Below are positions 1-9,334 of a DNA stretch of 45,562 nucleotides, in pieces. Positions within the stretch are counted from its first letter, which is position 1; each line of letters opens with the position of its first letter. The DNA is from Sphingosinicella sp. (lineage in GTDB: Bacteria; Pseudomonadota; Alphaproteobacteria; Sphingomonadales; Sphingomonadaceae): the NCBI GenBank assembly GCA_016793845.1, contig JAEULI010000021.1, positions 1-45,562 of the forward strand. Direction: 5' to 3'. Under the pieces are notes generated by a model that did no database searches, had not been told where the DNA came from, and saw only the letters and a list, made by a program, of their open reading frames with translations. The translations under genes and the position numbers were made by a program.

Positions 1-853
1 CGCCGGCAACGGGTTTGCCGAGGACGAACAGGTCGGGCAGGGGGCCGTGTGTGCCTGTCCAGCCGCCGGGGCCGGTGGAGATCGTGTGCGTCTCGTCGAA
101 GACCAGCAGCGTGCCGTGGCGGCGGGTTAGGTCCCGGAGCGCTTCGAGGTAGCCGGGATCGGGCAGCACCATGCCGACGTTGGTGAGCGCGGGTTCAGTA
201 AGCACGCACGCGACATCGCCCGGCGCCAGCGCCGCTTCGAGCGCGGAGAGATCGTTGAACTCGATGACGCGCGTGTGTTCGCGCATGTCGTAGACCTGCC
301 CGACGAGGCTGCGGCGAAGCTCGGGTACGCCATTCCTGAGATCGACGAACACGTCATCGACCGCGCCGTGGTAGCAGCCGTTGAAGACGATGATCTTGTC
401 GCGCCCCGTGATGCCCCGGCACCAGCGGATGACGGCGCGATTCGCTTCGCTCGCGGTGGACGTGATCTGCCAGAAGGGGAGGCCGAAGCGCTCTGCGAGC
501 AGGTCGCCGACCGCGACGGCATCTTCGGTCGGCAGCATGAAGGTGAGGCCCTGCGCGCCTTGCCGTGCGATCGCGGCGGCGACTGGCACGGGGGAGTGGC
601 CGAACATCGAGCCGGTGTCGCCAAGGCAGAAATCGTCGTAGACGTGGCCGTCGACGTCCCACAGGCGTGAGCCCTCAGCCCGCGCGGCGAAGAGCGGGAA
701 GGGCGTGCCCCAATCGAGCATCCAGTGGAACGGCACACCGCGATGCCAGTGCCGCGCGGCATCCTTCGCGAGCGCAGCGGAGCGCGGGTTCGCGGCAGTG
801 AAGCGCGCGGTCTCGTCCGCGATCATGCGGGCGATGGCGGCGCGCGCGCTCAC
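1..853 (-). CDS. class-III aminotransferase (GSA-aminomutase-like), 3' end cut by window
   Basis: PLP-dependent fold-type I aminotransferase of the HemL/class-III group, usually annotated as an aspartate aminotransferase family protein. About 284 N-terminal residues are visible. They include the substrate-side segment FWQITSTASEANRAVIRW, the FNGCYHGAVDD stretch expected near the PLP phosphate, FDETHT (the Asp that contacts the pyridine nitrogen) and LGKPVAG, whose Lys should form the Schiff base. The start is taken as GTG, which overlaps the stop of the upstream FAD oxidase by three bases, so the two are translationally coupled. As the third gene after a glutamine synthetase and a PuuB-like oxidase, it probably removes an amino group from a product of amine catabolism. 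The substrate is not evident from sequence, and a true hemL role is unlikely in this context. Confidence 0.85.
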   Translation of the reverse strand, partial: MSARAAIARMIADETARFTAANPRSAALAKDAARHWHRGVPFHWMLDWGTPFPLFAARAEGSRLWDVDGHVYDDFCLGDTGSMFGHSPVPVAAAIARQGAQGLTFMLPTEDAVAVGDLLAERFGLPFWQITSTASEANRAVIRWCRGITGRDKIIVFNGCYHGAVDDVFVDLRNGVPELRRSLVGQVYDMREHTRVIEFNDLSALEAALAPGDVACVLTEPALTNVGMVLPDPGYLEALRDLTRRHGTLLVFDETHTISTGPGGWTGTHGPLPDLFVLGKPVAG

Positions 854-2124
854 AGCCGGTCCCTCAGCGCATACCAGAGCATTCCGGCGACATAGAGTGG
901 GTGGCGCAGCAGCGGCCCGCCCGGGAAGGGCTTCACGGGCAGCGACGCGAACAGGTCGAAACGCTCGGCGGTGCCGCGCATCGCCTCCGTGATCAGTTCG
1001 CCCGCGAGGGTGGTGAGCAGCACGCCGTGGCCCGAATAGCCGTGCGCGTAGAAGATGTTGCCCTTGTGGCCGAAGTGCGGAAGCCGGTTCATGGTGACGC
1101 CGACGAGCCCGCCCCACGCATAGTCGATGCCGATGCCTTTGACGCTTGGGAACGCGGCCTCCATGTAAGGCCGCACGAACCCGGCGACGTCGCGCGGCGG
1201 GCGCGGCGTGTATTTTTCGCCCCCGCCGAAGATCAGGCGGTTGTCGGCGGAGAGGCGGTAGTAGTTGAGGACGAAGCGGCTTTCGGAGATTGCCGCGCCT
1301 GACGGGATGAGCGCGCGGGCGCGGTCCTCGCCGAGCGGTTCCGTCGCGATATTGTAGTTCGCGACCGGCATCGTGTAGCGGCCGAGGTCGGCGTCGACCT
1401 CGCCCATGAAGGCATCGCAGGCGAGGACCACGTAGCGCGCGGAAACGCTGCCGTGCGCGGTTTTGACGGTGGGGCGGTCGCCACCTGTGACATGGGTGAC
1501 GGGCGAGCCTTCATAGAACTGGACGCCGGCCGCGCGCGCGGCTTCGGCGAGGCCGAGCGCATAGTTCAGCGGATGGAGGTGGCCGCCCGCCGAATCGTAG
1601 ATGCCGCCGTGATAGCCCTTCGCGGAGACGATCCCGGCGGTCTGCTCGGGAAGCACGAGCTGCGCGGCGTCGTAGCCCATCACATAGTCGAGGCATTCAA
1701 GCTCGCGCTCCATGGCGGCGAGGTCGGCGGGTTTGCAGGCGGCGGTGAAGTGGCCGTGGCGGAGATCGCAGGCGATGCCGTGCCGGGCGATGCGATCGTG
1801 GACGCGCGCCCGCGCCGTATTGCCCACGCTGAAAAGCCGCTGGGCGGTTTCCTGGCCGAAGCGCTCCACGAGATCGGTGGCGGACCAGCGCAGGCCGGGG
1901 ATCATCTGGCCGCCGTTCCGACCCGAAGCGCCCCAACCGATACGGTGCGCCTCGACGAGGGTGACGGCGTAGCCGGCTTCGGCGGCGGAGAGGGCGGCGG
2001 AGAGGCCGGTGTAGCCGCCGCCGACGACGCAGACGTCTGCGGCCGTGCTGCCGGCAAGCTGCGGCTGGGCCGGGAAGGCGTTTGCGGTCGCGGCGTAGTA
2101 CGACGGCGCGTGCGGTTCTGCCAA
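850..2124 (-). CDS. FAD-dependent oxidoreductase, PuuB (gamma-glutamylputrescine oxidase)-like
   Basis: A 424-residue DAO-family flavoenzyme. The dinucleotide-binding motif VVGGGYTGLSAALSAAEAG lies at about residues 33-51, followed by GWGASGRNGGQ, typical of PuuB/OrdL-type oxidases. The C-terminal segment YAHGYSGHGVLLT is the second FAD-contacting region of this family. The family oxidises gamma-glutamylated amines or related secondary amines to an aldehyde with release of ammonia and peroxide. The start is TTG, two bases after the glutamine synthetase stop, with GAGGG about eight bases upstream. It overlaps the following aminotransferase, so the three genes form one operon. The PuuA-like neighbour supports a gamma-glutamylputrescine-like substrate, but which amine is used is inference. 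Confidence 0.88.
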   Translation of the reverse strand: MAEPHAPSYYAATANAFPAQPQLAGSTAADVCVVGGGYTGLSAALSAAEAGYAVTLVEAHRIGWGASGRNGGQMIPGLRWSATDLVERFGQETAQRLFSVGNTARARVHDRIARHGIACDLRHGHFTAACKPADLAAMERELECLDYVMGYDAAQLVLPEQTAGIVSAKGYHGGIYDSAGGHLHPLNYALGLAEAARAAGVQFYEGSPVTHVTGGDRPTVKTAHGSVSARYVVLACDAFMGEVDADLGRYTMPVANYNIATEPLGEDRARALIPSGAAISESRFVLNYYRLSADNRLIFGGGEKYTPRPPRDVAGFVRPYMEAAFPSVKGIGIDYAWGGLVGVTMNRLPHFGHKGNIFYAHGYSGHGVLLTTLAGELITEAMRGTAERFDLFASLPVKPFPGGPLLRHPLYVAGMLWYALRDRL

Positions 2125-2126
2125 GA

Positions 2127-3476
2127 TCAGACCCTCAGCAGGAGGTGTTCGCGCTCCCAGGAACTGATCACCGACTGATACGCGTACAGCTCCGATTCCT
2201 TGATCGCGTAGAACACGTCGAAGAAATCCTCGCCGAGGTGATTACGCACGGCCTTGCAGTGGCTGAAGCGATCGAGCGCGCTTTCGAGCGTGCGCGGCAG
2301 GGTGCGCGCGCGGTTGTAGGCGCTGCCCTGCATGATCTTCGGCGGCTGCATCCGCTCGGTCATGCCGACATAGCCGCAGATGAGCGATGCCGCGATTGCG
2401 AGATAGGGGTTCGAATCCGCGCCGGGGAGGCGGTTTTCGATGCGGCGGTTCTTCGCGTCCGAAACCGGGATTCGCAGGCCGCAGGAGCGGTTGTCGCTGC
2501 CCCACTGCACGTTGATCGGCGCGTCGCTATCCGGCCGCATCCTGCGGAACGAGTTGACGTTCGGCGCGAACATCGGCGTGATCTGCGGCAGCAGGCGGAC
2601 GAGGCCGGCGATGTAGCTGCGGAAGAGCGCGCTGTCGCGGCCCTGCGGCGTGGTGAACAGGTTGCGGCCCGTATCGCTATCGAGCAGCGACTGGTGGATG
2701 TGCATCGAGCTGCCGGGCTGGTCCGACATCGGCTTGGCGAGGAAGGTGGCGTAGACGCCGTGCTCCAGCGCTACGTGCCGGACGATGCGCTTGAAGAGCA
2801 GCACCTGATCGGCGAGCGCAAGCGGATCGCCGTGGACGAAGTTGATCTCGAGCTGCGCGGCGCCGGACTCGTGGATCATCGTGTCGATGTTGAGCTCGGC
2901 CTTCTCGCAGAAGTCGTAGATGTGCTCGATAATGTCCTCGAACTCGCCGAGGGCTTCGAGACCATAAGGCTGGCTCGCGGTTTCCGAGCGGCCCGAGCGG
3001 CCGGCAGGCGGCGTGAGCGGAAAGTCGGAATCGAGGTTCTTCGAGACGAGATAGAATTCCAGCTCCGGCGCGATCACCGGCTTCCAGCCGCGCCGCTCAT
3101 AGAGGTGCAGAACCTTCTTCAGGATCATGCGCGGCGCGATGGCGAGGGGCTTGCCCTCGCGCGTGAAGGCGTCGGCGATCACATAGGCGGTCGGCGTCTT
3201 GAAACCCGGCGCCTCGCGGATCGTCGTCGGGTCCGGCACCATCACCATGTCGGGATCGTAGTCCGGGATGATGGAATTGATATCGTCCGGATATTCGCCC
3301 GTGACGGTGACCGTGTAGACGCTGCCCGGAATGCGGAGCGTCTGGTCCGTAAGCGACTTCAGGAACTTGCCCGCGGGCAGAACCTTGCCGCGCTGAATGC
3401 CGTTCATGTCGGGGACGATGCACTCGACCTCGCTGATACCGCGTTCGTTGATCCAGTTGGTAATTTCGGCTGACAT
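2127..3476 (-). CDS. glutamine synthetase family protein, PuuA-like
   Basis: A 449-residue member of the GlnA superfamily, of the gamma-glutamylpolyamine synthetase type rather than housekeeping GlnA. It shows the N-terminal beta-grasp segment VECIVPDMNGIQRGK, the metal/ATP region APELEFYLV (about residue 140), ESGAAQLEINF (about 205), SSMHIHQS (about 255) and a C-terminal NPYLAIAASLICG segment. The reaction expected is ATP-dependent gamma-glutamylation of an amine. The open frame continues far upstream, but ATG at 3476 gives the canonical short N-terminus MSAEITNWINERG. An alternative ATG at 3518 would add 14 residues. It heads the operon with the FAD oxidase and aminotransferase. A perfect inverted repeat at 3556-3572 lies about 80 bases upstream and could be its operator. 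Confidence 0.9.
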   Translation of the reverse strand: MSAEITNWINERGISEVECIVPDMNGIQRGKVLPAGKFLKSLTDQTLRIPGSVYTVTVTGEYPDDINSIIPDYDPDMVMVPDPTTIREAPGFKTPTAYVIADAFTREGKPLAIAPRMILKKVLHLYERRGWKPVIAPELEFYLVSKNLDSDFPLTPPAGRSGRSETASQPYGLEALGEFEDIIEHIYDFCEKAELNIDTMIHESGAAQLEINFVHGDPLALADQVLLFKRIVRHVALEHGVYATFLAKPMSDQPGSSMHIHQSLLDSDTGRNLFTTPQGRDSALFRSYIAGLVRLLPQITPMFAPNVNSFRRMRPDSDAPINVQWGSDNRSCGLRIPVSDAKNRRIENRLPGADSNPYLAIAASLICGYVGMTERMQPPKIMQGSAYNRARTLPRTLESALDRFSHCKAVRNHLGEDFFDVFYAIKESELYAYQSVISSWEREHLLLRV

Positions 3477-3555
3477 GATCGGATAAACCCCCGTCTGGCC
3501 TCCATACTGCGCGGGCATTAGGCACTTGGCCAGAGGGATTTGCTGGAGCAGGGGG

Positions 3556-3572
3556 TATCGGTTTTTCCGATA
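3556..3572. promoter_or_regulatory. inverted repeat between divergent glutamine synthetase and sulfotransferase genes
   Basis: TATCGG, five T, CCGATA: a perfect 6-bp inverted repeat with a 5-base centre in the 156-base divergent intergenic region. Its place, 80 bases from one start and 61 from the other, suits an operator. A hairpin in the sulfotransferase leader is the alternative. Which protein would bind is unknown; the BetI-like regulator at 9335 is one candidate by proximity only. Confidence 0.4.
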
Positions 3573-3632
3573 GGCAGTAAGCCCTCGACTGGCGGCTTGA
3601 CCGGAAACGCGCGGCTCAGCACGTTCAGGCGC

Positions 3633-5405
3633 ATGTCGACCGCACCGAACCTGCACGAGCGCGCCGAACGCGCCCGCACCTTCCTGAAAACACATCCCGG
3701 CAACGCCGATGCCCTGCGCGCGCTCGGCGCTGCGCTGCGCGGCATGGGTGAAGACACGGCCGCCGAGGAGGCCGAACTGGGCGCGATCCAGGCTTCGACG
3801 CGCGACCCGGTGCTTGTCGAGGCCGCCGCTGCGCTCCTCGACAACAATATCCCGATCGCCGAACGCATCCTGCGTGCGCGGCTGAAGGAAAAGCCGACGG
3901 ACGTCGCGGCGATCCGCATGATGGCGGAGATCGCCGGGCGGCTCGGGCGCTACGGGGATGCCGAAAAGCTGCTGCGCCGCGCGCTGGAACTGGCGCCCGC
4001 GTTCGTGGCGGCGCGCGCCAACCTTGCGACCGTGCTGTACCGGCAGAACAATCCCGCCGACGCCGTTGCGGAGCTCGACCAGCTGCTGGCGGGCGACCCC
4101 GACAATGCGGCGCACCGCAACCTCAAAGCTGCGGCGCTTGGGCGGATCGGCGGCTATGAGGAAGCGATCGCGCTTTACGAATCCGTGCTTGCCAGCCACC
4201 CGGCGCAGCCGCGCGTGTGGATGAGCTATGGCCACGTGCTGAAAACCGTGGGCCGGCAGGCGGATTCGATCGCCGCCTACCGCAAGGCGATCGAACGCGC
4301 GCCGGGGCTCGGCGAGGTGTGGTGGAGCCTTGCCAACCTGAAGACCGTGCATTTCACGGATGCCGACATCGCGGCGATGCAGGGTGCGCTGGAAGGCGGC
4401 GGCATCAGCGAGGACGATCGCTTCCACCTGCATTTCGCGCTCGGCAAGGCGCTGGAGGATGCGAAGGATCACGCGGGCTCGTTCGGTCACTATCTGAAGG
4501 GCAACGCGCTGCGGAAGGCGATGCTCGATTATGATTCCGGCGAAATCAGCAGCCTCGTTCGCAGCGCGGCGGCGATGATGGATACGGCGTTCTTCGCCGC
4601 GCGCGGCGGGCAGGGCAATCCTGCGCCCGATCCGGTTTTCGTCCTTGGAATGCCGCGCGCGGGATCGACGCTGATCGAGCAGATTCTCTCGTCGCACCCG
4701 ATGATCGAGGGGACACAGGAGCTGCCGGACATCGCGGCGATGGCGCGGCGGCTCGGCGGCCGCAAGATGCGCGACGAGGAGACTGCCTATCCCGCGTGCC
4801 TTGGGGACCTGCCCGCCGAGGCATTCGCCGAACTCGGTGCCGAATATCTGGAACGCACGCGCATCCACCGCAAGACCGACAGACCACTGTTCATCGACAA
4901 GATGCCGAACAACTGGGCGCACGCCGGCTTCATTCACCTGATCCTCCCGAACGCGAAGATCATCGATGCCCGCCGGCATCCGCTCGGCTGCTGCTTTTCG
5001 AACTTCAAGCAGCATTTCGCGCGGGGGCAGGGCTTCAGCTACGACCTTTCCGACCTCGGCCGTTACTATCGCGATTATGTGGCGATGATGGCAGTGATCG
5101 ACGACGCGCTTCCGGGTCGTGTGCACCGGGTTTTCTACGAAGACATGATCGAGGATACGGAAGGCGAGGTGCGGCGGCTGCTGGATTATGTCGGCGTGCC
5201 GTTCGATCCCGCGTGCCTGCGTTTCTTCGAAAACGAGCGCGCCGTGCGCACGGCGAGTTCCGAACAGGTGCGGCGCCCGATCAACCGCGAAGGCATGGAG
5301 CAATGGCAGGCGTTCGCGCCGTGGCTGGAACCCCTGAAGGCGAGTCTGGGGCCCGCGCTCACGGCGTATCCGGAGGTGCCGCAGGTCGCTTCGCTGTTGC
5401 AATAA
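3633..5405 (+). CDS. TPR-repeat sulfotransferase
   Basis: A 590-residue protein with an N-terminal TPR array (about residues 5-260, for example YGDAEKLLRRALELAPAF and EEAIALYESVLASHPAQP) followed by a Sulfotransfer_3-type domain. The PAPS-binding 5'-phosphosulfate loop is visible as GMPRAGSTLIEQIL near residue 337. Further on are DKMPNNWAHAGFIHLILPNA and DARRHPLGCCFSNFKQHF, with the conserved Arg and Ser expected for 3'-phosphate contact. The family transfers sulfate from PAPS to an unidentified acceptor. The open frame reaches back to 3540, but ATG at 3633 starts the helical TPR region directly. No signal peptide is seen, so it is probably cytoplasmic. It precedes a TonB-dependent receptor by 120 bases on the same strand. 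The acceptor is unknown. Confidence 0.85.
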   Translation: MSTAPNLHERAERARTFLKTHPGNADALRALGAALRGMGEDTAAEEAELGAIQASTRDPVLVEAAAALLDNNIPIAERILRARLKEKPTDVAAIRMMAEIAGRLGRYGDAEKLLRRALELAPAFVAARANLATVLYRQNNPADAVAELDQLLAGDPDNAAHRNLKAAALGRIGGYEEAIALYESVLASHPAQPRVWMSYGHVLKTVGRQADSIAAYRKAIERAPGLGEVWWSLANLKTVHFTDADIAAMQGALEGGGISEDDRFHLHFALGKALEDAKDHAGSFGHYLKGNALRKAMLDYDSGEISSLVRSAAAMMDTAFFAARGGQGNPAPDPVFVLGMPRAGSTLIEQILSSHPMIEGTQELPDIAAMARRLGGRKMRDEETAYPACLGDLPAEAFAELGAEYLERTRIHRKTDRPLFIDKMPNNWAHAGFIHLILPNAKIIDARRHPLGCCFSNFKQHFARGQGFSYDLSDLGRYYRDYVAMMAVIDDALPGRVHRVFYEDMIEDTEGEVRRLLDYVGVPFDPACLRFFENERAVRTASSEQVRRPINREGMEQWQAFAPWLEPLKASLGPALTAYPEVPQVASLLQ

Positions 5406-5525
5406 TGTGACGCCCGGCCAGCAATATGACATCTGTATAACAAAGCCGCGGGACCCGAATTGACCGCTGTTCCACGCACGTTCACCATTCCGCCCGGGAC
5501 AGCAAAAGCTGAGAGGGGGAAAAGG

Positions 5526-7937
5526 GTGCACCTGCGAAATCATGTGACGATCAGGGCTGCAGTCGCCAGTGGCGTGCTGCTTGGCTCCACCATGCTGACG
5601 GCACCGGCGCTTGCACAGGAAGCGCAGGACGTTATCGGCGACACTATCATCATCACGGCGCAGAAGCGCGAGGAAAACCTGCAGGACGTGCCGATCGCGG
5701 TCGTCGCGCTCGGAACGGCGAAATTGCAGCAGCTTCAGGTGCAGGATTTCGACGACTACGCACGCTACCTGCCGAGCCTGTCTTATCAATCGCTTGGGCC
5801 GGGCTCTTCGAACGTCTATTTCCGCGGCGTCGCCTCGGGCGAGAATGCGAACCATTCGACCTCGCTGCCGTCGGTCGGCATGTATCTCGACGAGCAGCCG
5901 ATCACGACCATCCAGGGCAACCTCGACATCCACATCTACGACATCGCGCGTGTCGAGGCGCTCGCGGGTCCGCAGGGCACGCTCTATGGGGCGTCGAGCC
6001 AGGCCGGTACGGTGAAGATCGTGACCAACCGTCCGGACACGAGCGGCTTCTACGGCGCAGTCGATGCCGAGGTGAACACGATCGCGCACGGCGAGGAAGG
6101 CTATGTCCTCGAAGGCTTCATCAACGCGCCGCTTTCGGACAATGCGGCGGTGCGTGTCGTCGGTTGGTACGACAAGGACGGCGGCTACATCGACAATATT
6201 CCGGGCTCGCTGACCTTCCCGACTTCGGAGATTACCTTCAACAACGCACCGTACGTGGAGGATGACTATAACGACGTCGAGACCTACGGTGGCCGCATTG
6301 CGCTCGAGATCGATCTCAACGAGAACTGGACCGTACTGCCGACCCTGATGGGCCAGAAGCAGAAGAGCTATGGCTCGTTCGCTCAGGAGTCCGGGCTCGG
6401 CGAGCTGCAGGTGCAGCAGTTCAATCCGGAGCGCTACAACGACCGCTGGTTCCAGGCCGCGCTCACCATCGAAGGCAAGATCGGTAGCTGGGATCTGACC
6501 TATGCGGGCGCTTACATGAAGCGCAAGATCAACAGCGAATCCGACTATGTCGACTACGCGTATTTCTATGATGCGCTCTACGAAGCCGGGGGTTCGTTCT
6601 ACGACAACGACGATAATCTGGTGAACCCGAACCAGTACATCATCGGCATCGATCGCTTTACGAAGCAGAGCCACGAACTGCGCATCGCCTCACCGGCCGA
6701 TAAGCCGCTGCGCTTCATCGGCGGCGTGTTCTATCAACGCCAGTCGCACAACATCGAGCAGAACTACATCGTCGACAACATTGCCGATGCGATCACCGTG
6801 CCGGGCACGGACAGCAATATCTGGCTGACCAAGCAGCTGCGCATCGACCGCGACTACGCGGCGTTCGGTGAAGTTTCCTACGACCTGACGGAGAAGCTGA
6901 CGCTGAGCGGCGGTATCCGCGTCTACAAATACAAGAACTCGCTCGAAGGCTTCTTCGGATACAGCGACGGCTTCAGCAGCCGGACGGGTGTTGCGGCGTG
7001 TTTCCGGGATGGGAACGACGAGATTCTTCCCCCGACGATCAAGGGCAGCCCCTGCACCAACCTCGACAAGACGACGTCGGACACGGATTTCATCCACAAG
7101 CTGAACGCGACCTACAAGCTGACGGACGATGCGCTGGTCTACGCGACATGGTCGCGCGGTTTCCGGCCGGGCGGCGTCAACCGGCGCGGTACGCTGCCGC
7201 CATACGGGGCGGATGAGCTCGACAACTATGAGCTTGGCTGGAAGACGACGTGGGCGGGCGGTGCGTTCCGCTGGAACGGCGCCGTCTATTACGAGAAGTG
7301 GTCCAACATCCAGCTCTCGTTCCTTGGCGCGAACGGCCTTACCGAGGTCCGCAACGCCGGTGACGCGCGCATCTGGGGTATCGAAAGCGACATCTTCATC
7401 CGCGCATCGGAGGGCCTGACCTTCAACGCGGGCTTCAGCTACAACGATGCGCAGAGCACCACGGATTTCTGTCTCATCGCCAACCCGCAGTTCGATTGTA
7501 CGCTGGCGGGGCCGGACGAGGAGGAGAACGCATTGCTGGCGCCTTCCGGCACGCGTCTCCCGGTCTCGGCGAAGTTCAAGGGCAATGCCTTTGCGCGCTA
7601 CGAATTCCCGGTGGCAGATCTCAAGGCGCATTTCCAGGGCGGCCTCGTTTACGAGGGCAAGCGCACCAGCGATCTTCGCCTTTACGAGCGCGGCATCGTG
7701 GGTTCGCTCCCCTCCTACACGACAGTGGACGTCAGCGCGGGCGTGACCAACGGATCGTGGACGGTGGAACTCTACGCCCGCAACCTGTTCGACTCGCGCG
7801 GACAGGTGACGCGCACGATCCAGTGCGGCGAAAGCGTTTGCGGCGATCCGGACGGCGTGACCGATATCGGCGGCAAGTTCTACACGATCGTGACGACGCC
7901 GCGGACGATCGGTCTCAAGGTCGGCACCAAGTTCTGA
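5526..7937 (+). CDS. TonB-dependent outer-membrane receptor
   Basis: An 803-residue outer-membrane receptor. The signal peptide ends at APALA-QEAQD. It is followed by a TonB-box-like DTIIITAQKREENLQDVP, a plug domain with FRGVASGEN and GPQGTLYGASSQAGTVKIVT, and a long barrel ending in a terminal Phe (LKVGTKF). The start is GTG at 5526 because it is preceded by GAGAGGGGG at good spacing. A TTG 22 codons upstream would extend the signal peptide without need. The family imports scarce large nutrients such as siderophores, vitamins, glycans or peptides using proton-motive force through TonB-ExbBD. The ligand is not readable from sequence. Its neighbours (permease, peptidase, amine-catabolism operon) argue for an amine- or peptide-containing ligand, which is inference. 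Confidence 0.93.
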   Translation: MHLRNHVTIRAAVASGVLLGSTMLTAPALAQEAQDVIGDTIIITAQKREENLQDVPIAVVALGTAKLQQLQVQDFDDYARYLPSLSYQSLGPGSSNVYFRGVASGENANHSTSLPSVGMYLDEQPITTIQGNLDIHIYDIARVEALAGPQGTLYGASSQAGTVKIVTNRPDTSGFYGAVDAEVNTIAHGEEGYVLEGFINAPLSDNAAVRVVGWYDKDGGYIDNIPGSLTFPTSEITFNNAPYVEDDYNDVETYGGRIALEIDLNENWTVLPTLMGQKQKSYGSFAQESGLGELQVQQFNPERYNDRWFQAALTIEGKIGSWDLTYAGAYMKRKINSESDYVDYAYFYDALYEAGGSFYDNDDNLVNPNQYIIGIDRFTKQSHELRIASPADKPLRFIGGVFYQRQSHNIEQNYIVDNIADAITVPGTDSNIWLTKQLRIDRDYAAFGEVSYDLTEKLTLSGGIRVYKYKNSLEGFFGYSDGFSSRTGVAACFRDGNDEILPPTIKGSPCTNLDKTTSDTDFIHKLNATYKLTDDALVYATWSRGFRPGGVNRRGTLPPYGADELDNYELGWKTTWAGGAFRWNGAVYYEKWSNIQLSFLGANGLTEVRNAGDARIWGIESDIFIRASEGLTFNAGFSYNDAQSTTDFCLIANPQFDCTLAGPDEEENALLAPSGTRLPVSAKFKGNAFARYEFPVADLKAHFQGGLVYEGKRTSDLRLYERGIVGSLPSYTTVDVSAGVTNGSWTVELYARNLFDSRGQVTRTIQCGESVCGDPDGVTDIGGKFYTIVTTPRTIGLKVGTKF

Positions 7938-7959
7938 TACCGCGCGGCGGGAGCTTCGT

Positions 7960-9297
7960 ATGAACGCCAAAGCTCCCGCCGTCCGGCCGCTCGGTTTCTG
8001 GATGGCGCTCGCGCTGGTCATGGGCAACATGATCGGCTCGGGCGTTTTCATGCTGCCCGCGAGCCTCGCACCCTTCGGCTGGAACGCCGTGTTCGGCTGG
8101 GTGCTGACCATCGGGGGGGCGCTCTGCCTCGCCTATGTGTTCGCGACGATGGCGCGCGAGATGCCGCACGCGGGCGGGCCGCACGGTTTCGTGGAAGCGG
8201 CGTTCGGGCATCTGCCCGCGTTCCTCATCAGCTGGTCTTACATCATTTCCATTCTGGTCGGCGTCGCGGCGCTGGCGACGGGCGGTGTCAGCTACCTCAC
8301 CGCGTTCGCGCCGGACATTGCAGCGACGGCGGGCGCCCCAGCCGTGCTTGCCGTGTCGCTGCTCTGGGCGCTTATCATTCTCAACACGCGCGGGGCGGGC
8401 GCCGCCGGGCGCTTCCAGTTGCTGACGCTCGGGCTCAAGCTGCTGCCGCTCGCCCTCATCGTGGGGATCGCGGCCGTGGTTCTTATGGGCGGGGCGGAGC
8501 CCGCGACGCCCTATGTGCCCGAGACGATCTCGATGACTGCAATCAGCGCGACCGCCGCGCTGACGCTGTGGGCGATGCTCGGCTTCGAATCCGCCTGCGT
8601 GCCGCAGGACAAGGTCGACCGGCCGCAGACCACGATCCCGCGCGCCACCATGGCGGGCACATTTATCGTGGGCCTCATCTACTTCGCGGTCTGCACGGCG
8701 GTGATCATGCTGATGCCCGCGGATGTGGTCGCCAATTCGAACGCGCCGCTCGCGGACGTGATCGCCGGCTACTGGGGAACGGGCGCCGGAATCGCCGTGG
8801 CGCTGTTTGCCGCGGTGAGCGCGATCGGCGCGATCAACGGCTGGATTCTTATACTGGGCGAGTATCCGCTCGCCATGGCGCGGAAGGGCGATTTCCCGCA
8901 CCTCTTCCGCGACGTGAACGCACGCGGCACGCCGGTGCGCGGCATCCTGATCGGCGGCGCGCTCATCACGGTGCTGGTGCTTTCGAACTATACGCGCAGC
9001 ATGGCGGGCCTGTTCACGTTCATGGCGCTGCTCTCCACCTCCGCGACGCTCGTGCTCTACTTCGCGGGGGCTGCCGCGGCGGTCCGGCTGATGCTGAAGC
9101 GGCGGCTGACGACCACGCCGCTGCTCGCCGTTCTGACATCGCTCGGCCTCATCTATGCGATATGGGCGTTTCAGGGCGCAGGGGCCGAAGCGAACGGCTG
9201 GGCGCTCGTGCTGCTGATCGCGGGGCTTCCGGTCTATCTGCTCGTGCGCCGTCAAAAAGCAGCACAAGGTGTACAACAGGGCGCGACAAATGGTTAA
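7960..9297 (+). CDS. APC-superfamily amino acid / polyamine permease (AdiC/PotE-like)
   Basis: A 445-residue inner-membrane protein with about twelve hydrophobic helices. Helix 1 carries the unwound substrate-binding motif MIGSGVFMLPASLAPFG. Helix 6 contains WAMLGFESACVPQDKVDRP, which resembles arginine/agmatine and putrescine/ornithine antiporters of the APA group. It should move an amino acid or polyamine across the inner membrane. The ATG is preceded by GGCGGGAG and lies 22 bases after the receptor stop, so the two are likely co-transcribed. With the glutamine-synthetase/oxidase/aminotransferase operon nearby, it is a good candidate for the amine importer of that pathway. The true substrate remains inferred. 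Confidence 0.88.
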   Translation: MNAKAPAVRPLGFWMALALVMGNMIGSGVFMLPASLAPFGWNAVFGWVLTIGGALCLAYVFATMAREMPHAGGPHGFVEAAFGHLPAFLISWSYIISILVGVAALATGGVSYLTAFAPDIAATAGAPAVLAVSLLWALIILNTRGAGAAGRFQLLTLGLKLLPLALIVGIAAVVLMGGAEPATPYVPETISMTAISATAALTLWAMLGFESACVPQDKVDRPQTTIPRATMAGTFIVGLIYFAVCTAVIMLMPADVVANSNAPLADVIAGYWGTGAGIAVALFAAVSAIGAINGWILILGEYPLAMARKGDFPHLFRDVNARGTPVRGILIGGALITVLVLSNYTRSMAGLFTFMALLSTSATLVLYFAGAAAAVRLMLKRRLTTTPLLAVLTSLGLIYAIWAFQGAGAEANGWALVLLIAGLPVYLLVRRQKAAQGVQQGATNG

Positions 9298-9303
9298 CGC
9301 GCC
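9280..9303. promoter_or_regulatory. inverted repeat spanning the permease stop, upstream of the TetR gene
   Basis: GGCGCG, twelve bases, CGCGCC: perfect 6-bp arms around the permease stop codon, ending 31 bases before the start of the TetR-family gene. It could be an autoregulatory operator or a GC-rich hairpin in the mRNA. No T-run follows, so it is not a canonical intrinsic terminator. Confidence 0.25.
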
Positions 9304-9334
9304 GATATAGGAGCCTCGCAGCTTTGGGAGGGTA

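Noticed and set aside
2127-6674. A 1515-codon open frame on the minus strand
   Set aside because: Only the part from 3476 down is glutamine synthetase. The rest is an Arg-rich shadow frame antisense to the sulfotransferase and TonB receptor genes, a common artefact of GC-rich DNA.
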